This document shows, one piece after another, positions 55,222-64,000 of a DNA stretch of 64,000 nucleotides. Below the pieces are notes generated by a model. It made no database searches. It saw only the letters and a list, made by a program, of their open reading frames with translations, and was not told where the DNA came from. Source of the DNA: Nitrosomonas sp. GTDB taxonomy: Bacteria > Pseudomonadota > Gammaproteobacteria > Burkholderiales > Nitrosomonadaceae. The stretch's first letter is position 1. Each line of letters begins with the position of its first letter. The translations under genes were made by a program, and so were the position numbers. The stretch is taken from positions 52,890 through 116,889 of the forward strand of contig BQJA01000001.1 in assembly GCA_021604405.1 (NCBI GenBank). The letters run 5' to 3'.

Positions 55222-56092
55222 GCTGCCAGAGTTGTGTTGTTTTTTCGTGCGGCATGTCGATAACGACAGCCCGCATCAGCGTGTTAATTCTTATTGGTTT
55301 CATACGCATTATTATACGCAGTACGGCGATGGACTGGAAACATTGCATCCAGGTTTTTAAGCGTGTGGTTTGAATTGGATGCAGCAGGACTAAAATGTCC
55401 TGTGCATTAAACCCGCATGGCTTCTGCGCAGTGTGTTTTCGAGCTAACTGTGTCGGTAGACGGTGTTGGTCTTGGTTTAGCGTGACGGGTATCCGGGCAC
55501 CGAAGTTTAATGATGAAAATCGGTGTTATTTCATTCACCTACGCGCATGTCTAAATCTATTACCATAATTGCTGGCGGATCAATTGAGGAAATAATGGGT
55601 ATTTCCGGGTTTGATCATCAATGGAAAAATTTTTCTGTTGGACTATTATCAACCAATCAGTTTTGCCTGCAACTAAGTGGTGGTAAAAAGTGATGATTTA
55701 TCAATAAACGCGATAAATTCAATAGCACAAAATACCTGCGGGCAGCATTCGTCAGAACAATTTTACAACCATTCATGGATACTGACATTTCAGTTTTCCC
55801 GGAAAAATTGGTTCCGTCGCAAACTAAATACGAATTAACCCGTTGCAAAGGCTAGAGTCATTTCAGAAAGATGTAAGTATCAGCATCCAGCGTATTAACG
55901 AGAATTGCGCATATGATGCCACACTGGCGAATTATAACATTTACTGAAAAGACACTGTTTTGGGGTCCAAAATCGACACACAAACCCCCGGATTTTGTCA
56001 AACCGCATGAGATGGATTAAAACGATACTTCGAAAATTGGTTTTTTTCATGCACAGGGTCCGCGCATCGCTGAAATTTTTTAGAGAAGAAAG

Positions 56093-56533
56093 TTGTTTAA
56101 AAATATACTTATAGTCTGCATTGGCAATATATGCAGAAGCCCGATGGCCGAGGGTTTATTAAGACATATACTCGTTGAGGCAAATAAAACAGATTGCAAT
56201 GTCAGCTCTGCGGGACTTGCTGCACTTGTGGGTCATAAAGCGGATCCCAATGCCTGTCAACTCATGATGAAAAGAGGAATCGACATTTCGAGTCACCGAG
56301 CCTGTCAATTACATGCTGAATTGATTCATAAAAATGATCTGATTTTGGTGATGGACTTAAGTCAAAAGAACGCTATCCTCGAGAATCAACAGAGTGCAAG
56401 GGGAAAAGTTTTTAGACTAGGTGAATGGGAAGGATTCGATATTGCGGATCCGTATCAAAAAAATTTTGCTGCTTTTGAGGAATCTCTGGTGTTAATTGAG
56501 CAAGGGATCACGCAATGGATGGAAAAGCTGTAA
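56093..56533 (+). CDS. Low-molecular-weight protein tyrosine phosphatase (Wzb-like); TTG start
   Basis: ILIVCIGNICRSPMAEGLL (CxxxxxR P-loop), VMDLSQKNAIL, DIADPYQK. Confidence 0.92.
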   Translation: MFKNILIVCIGNICRSPMAEGLLRHILVEANKTDCNVSSAGLAALVGHKADPNACQLMMKRGIDISSHRACQLHAELIHKNDLILVMDLSQKNAILENQQSARGKVFRLGEWEGFDIADPYQKNFAAFEESLVLIEQGITQWMEKL

Positions 56534-56577
56534 TTTTAACTACCGAAACGCTAATTTAAAAAATTCAAAATTAACTG

Positions 56578-57834
56578 ATGGCTGTGAACGCTTATAAGAA
56601 ACGCTTAGATGCAAGAATAATGCATATTAAAGTTGTTATTAATCTGTTTATTCTGATAATACTGAGTCAACTGGCGGCTTGTACGATAGTGCCCGGTCAA
56701 CATATGCAGCAATTCGCCACGCAGTCAAGTACAGAAATGCCTGTCAGAGAAAATAATGAAACCATTCTAAAAAAGCTCGATATTAAAACCATTAATGCCC
56801 AGTTAATTGTCGATTTAGAAAAAGATATTAATAATCGTAGCTTAGGCCCGGATAATGTGGCGAATCATTATTTCGATTACCGTATTGGCGCGAATACAAT
56901 TAAAGGCGTGCCGGCTAAGGAGGACTACAGTCAATATCGTGTCGGCGCCAGAGATGTTCTGACGATAACTGTCTGGGGGCATCCCGAGTTGACCATCCCC
57001 GCCGGTGAATTTCGTAATGCAGAATCGGCTGGAAATGTTGTGGGTGAAGACGGCACCATTTTCTATCCTTTCGCAGGTGTTGTTCAAGCGGCGGGAAGAA
57101 CGGTCGAGGAAATCCGTGATGATTTGATCGGGAAACTTTCAACGTATATTGAGAATGTCCAGCTTGACGTGCGTGTTGCAGCGTATCGGAGTCAACGGGC
57201 TTATATTGTTGGTGAAGTCGCTCAGCCGGGCATCCAGACGGTGAAGGATATTCCTTTGACCGTATTGGAAGCAATCAATAATGCGGGCGGGGTAACTGCC
57301 GAGGCTGACTTGCGTAACATCACGTTAACGCGAGATGATAAAACTTATAGTATTAACTTATTGAGTCTTTATGAAGGAGGCAATACAAGTCAAAATGTGT
57401 TACTCCAGCACGGTGATGTTTTGAATGTGCCGGATAATGTGTTCAATAAAGTTTTTGTGCTTGGAGAAACCACGCTGGGCCGTGGTTTTGGTATCGGTAG
57501 AGCGAGAGACCTGATCATGAATAAAGGTCGTCTGACGTTGACTGAAGCGCTAAGTCAAGGCGGGGGGCTCGATCAGGAAACATCCGATGCCGCTAGAATT
57601 TTTGTTTTTAGAACCGCGTTGGGAAATTCAGAAATATTTCACCTGGACGCAAAATCTCCGGACGCGTTTTTACTGGCGGAGCGATTCCCGCTGCAGCCAC
57701 GTGATGTGATTTTTGTTGACCGGGCCGAGGGTATTCGCTGGAATCAGATTATTGCGCAAATCCAGCCGACAGTTACGCTGTTGAACGCCTTTGACGGATC
57801 ACTAAAAGTCCAGCCATTTAGAAGTTTCCCGTAA
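56578..57834 (+). CDS. Polysaccharide export outer membrane protein (Wza-like)
   Basis: Lipobox LAAC; YRVGARDVLTITVWGHPELTIPAG...VVGEDGTIFYPFAGVVQAAGRTVEEIRDDLIGKLS; SLBB-like repeats. The start may be 56620. Confidence 0.93.
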   Translation: MAVNAYKKRLDARIMHIKVVINLFILIILSQLAACTIVPGQHMQQFATQSSTEMPVRENNETILKKLDIKTINAQLIVDLEKDINNRSLGPDNVANHYFDYRIGANTIKGVPAKEDYSQYRVGARDVLTITVWGHPELTIPAGEFRNAESAGNVVGEDGTIFYPFAGVVQAAGRTVEEIRDDLIGKLSTYIENVQLDVRVAAYRSQRAYIVGEVAQPGIQTVKDIPLTVLEAINNAGGVTAEADLRNITLTRDDKTYSINLLSLYEGGNTSQNVLLQHGDVLNVPDNVFNKVFVLGETTLGRGFGIGRARDLIMNKGRLTLTEALSQGGGLDQETSDAARIFVFRTALGNSEIFHLDAKSPDAFLLAERFPLQPRDVIFVDRAEGIRWNQIIAQIQPTVTLLNAFDGSLKVQPFRSFP

Positions 57835-58204
57835 AATTTACTTGAAAAAATTCATGCATGCGTTAATCAACATGTGGCAGCGCAATTTTTTCATCTTTTG
57901 TCGATAATTCTGGCAGTCGCTTGATTTTTCTACATTTTTAAAAAATCGGAGGCTGCCGCTGTCATCAACAGGCCGCGGCCGCATCTGCGTGTTATCTCGA
58001 CACAATTTTCTATTCAGAAGATTATATGATTTTGTGCCGGGGTGAGCAGGGCAGGCGTGACTGACTTGAATGTTGCAACAGAAAACCTGCTAACCAGGCA
58101 TGCTGATATTCGTGCGTTAAACCGAATATGCAATCAATTATGAAAAAACCTGCATTCGCATTGACTTGAGAATGATTGTCTTAAGCAGCAATTTTGCGGT
58201 CTTT

Positions 58205-58381
58205 TCAGAGGCTTTGTAATTCTTCATCAGTCAGATTGCGTTGGTCCCGCGTCATATTGAATGGTTGCGCTCCTGGCATGCGCCTAAGTGTCACTTCTCG
58301 CTTCGCTTGTTTAAGGATAAGCCGCATTCGTACCAGCGTGAACTTATTCACGCTTCGCCTATTTGCGTCTGACTTGTTCAT
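58205..58381 (-). CDS. Possible 58-aa basic small protein
   Basis: MNKSDANRRSVNKFTLVRMRLILKQAKREVTLRRMPGAQPFNMTRDQRNLTDEELQSL; just under the ORF-track cut-off; no strong RBS. Confidence 0.3.
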   Translation of the reverse strand: MNKSDANRRSVNKFTLVRMRLILKQAKREVTLRRMPGAQPFNMTRDQRNLTDEELQSL

Positions 58382-58516
58382 TAATGATCAAACTACTTTA
58401 AATCAGTAGGTATAACCAGAAGATATAAAAGAAAAAAATTTTAATTAAATGGCGTCTTGAAATAATTCAGTGTATTCAAGCACTGAGTCCCTCTTTCTGT
58501 AAATAAGGGGATAAAA

Positions 58517-58648
58517 ATGCCCTTATTCCCAGGTTATGTCGTCGAACTGTATGGGATGATTACGCGAAATTTGATTCATTTTATTGGCGGGTATGCGACG
58601 ATTTTGATAGATCGTGATTATATTCGTAAGCCTTTTATTAATAAATGA
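58517..58648 (+). CDS. Possible 43-aa small protein upstream of wzc-like gene
   Basis: MPLFPGYVVELYGMITRNLIHFIGGYATILIDRDYIRKPFINK with aagggg RBS-like sequence. Confidence 0.3.
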   Translation: MPLFPGYVVELYGMITRNLIHFIGGYATILIDRDYIRKPFINK

Positions 58649-58722
58649 TATTCAACTGTCCTTCGCGATTCAGTAACAAATTTATTCTAACCGAAACTTA
58701 AGTCTAACTAGATTGCTACGTA

Positions 58723-60999
58723 ATGGCCGACTCTACTGCTGCACATATTCAAGCACCGATCAATTACTCGCCAATCCAGGATGATGGTGAAATTGATTTA
58801 GGTGAATTGCTGGGAATATTGATTGATGGTAAATGGCTCATCATTCTCGCGACATTGATTTTTCTATTTTTTGGATTAGTTAAGATTTTTCTTGATAACC
58901 CAGTTTATAAGGCTGATGCCATGTTGCAAGTCAATGAAAAATCGCAAACGCTGGCAGGGTTAAATCCATTCACCGATTTATTGGATAACAAAATGCCGGT
59001 AATGGCAGAAATAGAAGTTATTAAGTCGCGGATGATACTGGGGAAGGCGGTTGAAAATCTTGATCTGGATATTATTGCAGAGCCTAAATATTTTCCGGTC
59101 ATTGGCAAAGCGATTGCCAGGCGCTTCGTGCAACGTAATCAAGATAATGTCGTTTCGCAACCTTTGTTTGGCCAATTTCAATATGCCTGGGGCGGCGAAG
59201 CTATTCAGATCGATAGGCTCACGATACCGGCTGACTGGGAAAATGAGGAATTGCTCTTAGTGGCCGGTAAGCAAGGCCGTTATCAGCTTAATTATGGCGG
59301 CGAGTTGGTCCTTGACGGTGAAGTAGGAAAGCCGGCCAGCAAACGCTTGGCGGGTCATCAGACGCCGATTAGTATTTTTGTTTCAGTATTAAAATCGCGT
59401 CCGAATACGCAATTTTCCATTATTCGGCAATCTAAAAGACGGGCAATCAGTCAATTAAACAGCGACCTGGCTGTTACAGAAAAAGGCAGAAATACTGGGG
59501 TGTTGGAGTTGACGATGGAATCGTACAGCCCGGATTCTGCAGTGAAAATATTAAATGAAATTGCCAATATTTATCTGCAGCAAAACGTCGAGCATAAATC
59601 TGCCGAATCACAGAAAACGCTGGCTTTTTTGGAGAAGCAGCTGCCTATCGTTAAAGAACAAATGGAAGCCGCGAATAACGTCCTGAATGATTATAGAAAC
59701 CGCATGGGTTCTATCGACCTGGGCGTTGAAACAAAAAATATTCTGGAAGGTATGGTGGAAATATCGACGCAAGAAACGCTGCTGCGTCAAAAACGGGATG
59801 AACTTCGCCAAAAATATACTCAGGCGCACCCCAGCGTTGTTGCAGTCGATAAACAAATCGCCCGGTTGCAAGCGCAATTGCGCTCTCATGACACGATGGT
59901 CAAAACGCTGCCCAAAACACAGCAAATTGTTGTTGAGCTTTCTGGGGACGTAGAGGTGAAGACCAATCTCTATACAACGCTACTCAATAATGCCCAGACG
60001 CTGCGCGTGGCGAAAGCCGGAACAGTGGGGGATGTAAGGATTATTGATTATGCCGTCATGCCTGATAAACCAATTAAACCCAGAAAAGTGATGATTGCTG
60101 GCGTTGCACTGGTTTTGGGCTTATTTGTAGGTGTTATGGCTGTGTTTATTCGGAAACTGTTGCATCGTGGCATAGAAGATCCGGATTTAATCGAAAAACA
60201 ACTGAATATTCCCGTTTATGCGACTGTTTTGCACAGTAAAAACCAGGAAGTACTGGTTAACAAATACCGTAAAAGAAACTCCAATAGTGTAGTCAATCAG
60301 CCGGCTTTATTAGCTTTGGCGGCGAAAGACGACATGGCCGTAGAAAGCCTGCGCAGTTTGCGCACAACATTGCACTTTGCGTTGCTGGAGGCAAAAAATA
60401 ATATTATTTTGATTACCGGGCCCAGCCCAGGTGTCGGTAAAACTTTTATATCGACCAATCTCGCGGCCGTTATGGCCGATGCCGGAAAAAAAGTATTGCT
60501 CATTGATGGCGATATGCGCAAAGGCCTTGTGAATAAAATTTTGAGTGTAAACAGAGAAAATGGTCTGTCCGAAATTATATTGAATACCATAACTGTAAAC
60601 GATGCCATTCACTCAATACCGTTCGCAAATTTTGATTTCATTTCTACAGGGTCAATCCCCCCAAATCCGTCAGAATTGTTGTTGCATGAACACTTTGCCA
60701 CTTTCCTGGAAGGTGTTTCCACGAAGTATGATCTTGTCATCATTGATTCGCCGCCTATCCTGGCTGTAACCGATGCTGCAATTATAGGCCGTATGACGAG
60801 TGCAGCCTTTATGGTAGCGAAAGCGGGAAAGCATCCAATGCGAGAATTGGAGCAAAGTGTAAGAAAGCTTGTTAATGCGGGTACGAATGTGAAAGGCATC
60901 ATTGTTAATGATGTGACAGAGTCACCTTCCCGCTATGGCTATGGGAAATATGTTTATCAATATAATTATTCAAACAAGCCTGTGAAACTATCCATATGA
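58723..60999 (+). CDS. Chain-length determinant/BY-kinase (Wzc-like)
   Basis: Wzz domain; ITGPSPGVGKTFISTNLAAVMADAGKKVLLIDGDMRKG (Walker A/A'); LVIIDSPPILAVTDAAII; C-terminal Tyr cluster SRYGYGKYVYQYNYSNK. Confidence 0.95.
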   Translation: MADSTAAHIQAPINYSPIQDDGEIDLGELLGILIDGKWLIILATLIFLFFGLVKIFLDNPVYKADAMLQVNEKSQTLAGLNPFTDLLDNKMPVMAEIEVIKSRMILGKAVENLDLDIIAEPKYFPVIGKAIARRFVQRNQDNVVSQPLFGQFQYAWGGEAIQIDRLTIPADWENEELLLVAGKQGRYQLNYGGELVLDGEVGKPASKRLAGHQTPISIFVSVLKSRPNTQFSIIRQSKRRAISQLNSDLAVTEKGRNTGVLELTMESYSPDSAVKILNEIANIYLQQNVEHKSAESQKTLAFLEKQLPIVKEQMEAANNVLNDYRNRMGSIDLGVETKNILEGMVEISTQETLLRQKRDELRQKYTQAHPSVVAVDKQIARLQAQLRSHDTMVKTLPKTQQIVVELSGDVEVKTNLYTTLLNNAQTLRVAKAGTVGDVRIIDYAVMPDKPIKPRKVMIAGVALVLGLFVGVMAVFIRKLLHRGIEDPDLIEKQLNIPVYATVLHSKNQEVLVNKYRKRNSNSVVNQPALLALAAKDDMAVESLRSLRTTLHFALLEAKNNIILITGPSPGVGKTFISTNLAAVMADAGKKVLLIDGDMRKGLVNKILSVNRENGLSEIILNTITVNDAIHSIPFANFDFISTGSIPPNPSELLLHEHFATFLEGVSTKYDLVIIDSPPILAVTDAAIIGRMTSAAFMVAKAGKHPMRELEQSVRKLVNAGTNVKGIIVNDVTESPSRYGYGKYVYQYNYSNKPVKLSI

Positions 61000-62573
61000 T
61001 AAATAATATATTTTTTCTATTGTTATTATGTGTGGCGTTGTCGACGGTATCTATTTATATGGCGATAAAGTGGGCGAATACCTACCGCATTGCCGACCAT
61101 CCTGGCGAGCACAAACAACATGATGAAAGTACGCCATTTGTGGGTGGGGTGGGGTTATTCGCGGCTGTATGTGTCGCATTTGCCATGTTGATCAGTGTTT
61201 ATCCCGAGCATATACAAAAATGGCTGGTTCTTGGTCTGTGTTCCGTCATTATCTTCATCACAGGTTTTACCGACGACATTGTGCGGCTCAGTTATAAATC
61301 CCGCTTGATTATTCAGTCGGTTGTTGCGCTGATTATGGCGCTGGTCGGCGGCATTGTACTCAATGATCTGGGCGGATTGCTGTTCGGTTTAACCCTGCAA
61401 CTCCATCTGCTTGCCATTCCTTTTACCGTGTTTGCCATTGTTGGCGGTATTAATGTTATCAATATGATCGATGGCATTGATGGTCTTTCCGGATCTCTTT
61501 CTCTGATTAGCTTGCTGCTCCTCGGCATCGTAGCGCTTGTCGCCGGAGACATGCCTAATCTTTTGCTGATTACCACGTTGATCGGCGGTATCAGTGGTTT
61601 TCTGTTTTTTAATCTTCGATTTCCTTCACAATCCAGCGCGCGGGTTTTTCTGGGTGACAATGGCAGTATGCTGATCGGGCTTCTGTTGGCCTGGCTGCTG
61701 GTCGATCTTTCCCAGGGTTCCAGCCCGGCGATGCGGCCAGTGGTGGCAATCTGGCTGCTTGCGATTCCACTCATGGACGCGGTCAGCGTTATGCATCGAC
61801 GGATTCGTATGGGGTTATCTCCGTTCAAACCGGACCGTAATCACTTGCACCACATTCTGCTGAGAGCGGGTTATCGTGTCGAAGAAGTTGTTTTTGCAAT
61901 TGTGTTCTTGCACTTTCTGCTGGGCATTATCGGGCTTACCGGCTTATACCTGAATGTGCCCGATACGGTCATGTTGTTTGGTTTTCTCTTGATCTATGCG
62001 GGATACCTGTATCTCACACTGCACCCCTGGCATTATATTCCGGCACTGTGCATTCTGCATACCCGTTTGCATCTGACGCCTGCCGCGAGTCGTGGCACAT
62101 TTGCCGAGCGACACACAGATATCGTTGCCAAGAAACTGGCGCGGAGAGTCAGTAAAGAAATTCGATCGAGCCGGTCCCGGGTAGATTTCTGGGTGCAGAT
62201 TTTTGAACAACTGTCCGAGAGCAGTAGTTCTGAAAAACGGTACGCGCTTGCGCTCAATGTAAGATTATCCAGAGACTATTCGTATTTTAAAATAAAACGA
62301 TATATTGCATTGCTGCAGCAACGGCTCAATAACAAGTACGGCATCCGGCTGCGGCAACTTGTTGCGCGCAAGAGCGATATCGACTGGAAAGTAATTGATC
62401 ATGACGACGACACAGATCGGTTGCCTGTGGAGGATAAGCGCAAAGCCTTTCAACGCACTCCGGGTTCTAAGGTACTGGTGTTTGAAGTTTCATGGGATGT
62501 GGTGAATTTAAAAGAACCTGATGAAACTGAGCGTAAAAAAGAATCAAACCTGCCAGAAACAATCGCACATTAG
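60996..62573 (+). CDS. WecA-like polyprenyl-phosphate glycosyl-1-phosphate transferase (GT4) with ~170-aa C-terminal extension
   Basis: Multiple TMs; DHPGEHKQHDESTPFVGGVGLF, GGINVINMIDGIDGLSGSLSL, ARVFLGDNGSMLIGLLLAWL, DRNHLHHILLRAGY; overlaps wzc stop. Confidence 0.93.
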   Translation: MINNIFFLLLLCVALSTVSIYMAIKWANTYRIADHPGEHKQHDESTPFVGGVGLFAAVCVAFAMLISVYPEHIQKWLVLGLCSVIIFITGFTDDIVRLSYKSRLIIQSVVALIMALVGGIVLNDLGGLLFGLTLQLHLLAIPFTVFAIVGGINVINMIDGIDGLSGSLSLISLLLLGIVALVAGDMPNLLLITTLIGGISGFLFFNLRFPSQSSARVFLGDNGSMLIGLLLAWLLVDLSQGSSPAMRPVVAIWLLAIPLMDAVSVMHRRIRMGLSPFKPDRNHLHHILLRAGYRVEEVVFAIVFLHFLLGIIGLTGLYLNVPDTVMLFGFLLIYAGYLYLTLHPWHYIPALCILHTRLHLTPAASRGTFAERHTDIVAKKLARRVSKEIRSSRSRVDFWVQIFEQLSESSSSEKRYALALNVRLSRDYSYFKIKRYIALLQQRLNNKYGIRLRQLVARKSDIDWKVIDHDDDTDRLPVEDKRKAFQRTPGSKVLVFEVSWDVVNLKEPDETERKKESNLPETIAH

Positions 62574-62870
62574 TAGTAGTAGATGACGACCGGCATATGT
62601 CTTTCCCGGACACTGTGTTCGTAAGTATTGACAAGGCCGGTTACGCCATCAAAGGGGGTTGTAAGTCGACCATCAGTACGGTGATTTGTTAAGTAACGGG
62701 AAACTTTGTTTAACAGGTGATGGAGCAAGTCTGAAACGCTTCTTTTTTTTAATCTGCGTCTGTTGTCCCACGAGCAATTACGAATATGGAGTGTCTGGGA
62801 TAAAAAAGCGCGTTGCCCCTTCTCGCAAAGGCCGGGTAAAAGTTTACACACTAGATAAGGTAATAGAAGT

Positions 62871-64000
62871 ATGAAAAAAATAGCTGTTATTGGCTTAGGT
62901 TATGTCGGTTTGCCGCTTGCGGGACTATGTGCAAAAAAAGGGTACGAAGTCGTCGGTCTTGAATCCAATACAGAGGTGGTGGCGCTTCTAAAAAATGGCA
63001 AAAGCCATATCAAAGACCAAGTCGTTGAACAATTGCTTTCAGAAGCCCATGCTACAGGCCGGTTTTACCCAACGGCGGTGCTCGCCGAATTGGCGGACTG
63101 CGAAGCGTATCTGATTTGCGTTCCCACCCCGGTGGACGGCGATTTTGATCCGGATTTAACCCCTCTGCTCGATGCAGCCAGAGATATCTCCCCCTATCTT
63201 ACAAAAGGGAATCTGGTTGTAGTGGAATCGACCGTTTTTCCCGGGACCTGCGAAGGCATCGTGCTACCCATACTGGAAGCGGCGTCCGGTTTGAAAGTTG
63301 GCGAGGACCTGCACCTTGCGCATTGTCCGGAGCGGGTCAATCCAGGTGATGCATTCTGGACTTCAGAAAATATTCCGCGGGTCGTTGGCGCTACATCACA
63401 ACAAGGGGTTCGCATTGCCGCCGAGTTTTACAGTTCCATTCTGGGTGGAGAAATTCTTGATGTAAGCGCTGTGCGGGAGAGCCTTAGGCCAAAATTCAGA
63501 ATGACGGATAACGACTATGAAGAAAGCCATATTCCCCTGGGCAGCGTAACCATGATGCGATCCATTCGGGACGCCGAGGCGGTAAAAGCCATGGAGAATA
63601 CAGTAAGAGATGTGAATATCGCCTTTGTTAATGAACTGGCCAAAATCAGTGATGTGCTCGATCTTGATGTCGTCGATGTTATTGACGGCATGTCAACCAA
63701 GCCATTTGGCAAGGGGCCATTCTTTCCCGGCGTCGGCGTTGGCGGTCACTGTATTGCGGTTGATCCTGAGTGGCTTAAAGCTGCATCTGTTAAAGCCGGG
63801 TACATGCCGGAATTGATTCAGCTCTCAAGGAGCACCAACAACGGCATGCCGGCTTATACCATTAACCTGTTGCAAGATGCATTGAATGACTGCGGTCATC
63901 CCATCAAAGGAACGGCGATAGCTATCCTTGGCGTAGCGTATAAGAAGAACGTGGATGATGGCAGGGAATCACCTTTCTTTGCCGTTCACAAGTTACTTCA
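62871..64000 (+). CDS. Nucleotide-sugar 6-dehydrogenase (UDP-GlcNAc/ManNAc dehydrogenase type), truncated at window end
   Basis: Frame open to window end: MKKIAVIGLGYVGLPLAGLCAKKGYEVVGLE, VESTVFPGTCEG, CPERVNPGD, GVGVGGHCIAVDPEWLK. Not in the ORF track. Confidence 0.92.
   Translation, partial: MKKIAVIGLGYVGLPLAGLCAKKGYEVVGLESNTEVVALLKNGKSHIKDQVVEQLLSEAHATGRFYPTAVLAELADCEAYLICVPTPVDGDFDPDLTPLLDAARDISPYLTKGNLVVVESTVFPGTCEGIVLPILEAASGLKVGEDLHLAHCPERVNPGDAFWTSENIPRVVGATSQQGVRIAAEFYSSILGGEILDVSAVRESLRPKFRMTDNDYEESHIPLGSVTMMRSIRDAEAVKAMENTVRDVNIAFVNELAKISDVLDLDVVDVIDGMSTKPFGKGPFFPGVGVGGHCIAVDPEWLKAASVKAGYMPELIQLSRSTNNGMPAYTINLLQDALNDCGHPIKGTAIAILGVAYKKNVDDGRESPFFAVHKLL

Overview
This 64 kb window looks like an ordinary, gene-dense chromosomal segment of a moderate-GC proteobacterium. 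Gene content and order suggest a betaproteobacterium, possibly Nitrosomonadaceae-like; this is inference and was not tested. I saw no rRNA, tRNA, CRISPR array, prophage or intact IS element. Core loci are sucCD, dacB, hslUV, trpE-gph-rpe/apaG, gloA/rubredoxin/thiD/thiE/hemL/cytochrome c4, map/rph/rdgB, leuC-(entericidin)-leuD-leuB-asd-fimV-truA, mltB-like, fur/bamE, dapB, apaH and plsC. The right end holds an exopolysaccharide/capsule cluster (LMW-PTP, Wza-like, Wzc-like BY-kinase, WecA-like GT4, nucleotide-sugar dehydrogenase) that runs off the window. The most system-like accessory locus is a three-gene unit at 13634-16472 joined by 4-bp ATGA overlaps: a CYTH-like/CHAD protein, a ParA/MinD-type ATPase and a SixA-type phosphohistidine phosphatase. 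I propose it as a candidate polyphosphate-granule positioning or signalling module. Other points of interest are a Tat-signal vanadium-haloperoxidase-like protein, a RaiA/HPF-cold-shock fusion, an MddA-like methyltransferase, two entericidin-like micro-lipoproteins (one between leuC and leuD), a DUF1328 small membrane protein missed by the ORF track, a perfect FNR-type box, and an unusual gap with small ORFs between wza and wzc. All family calls come from reading motifs by eye; no database search was run.
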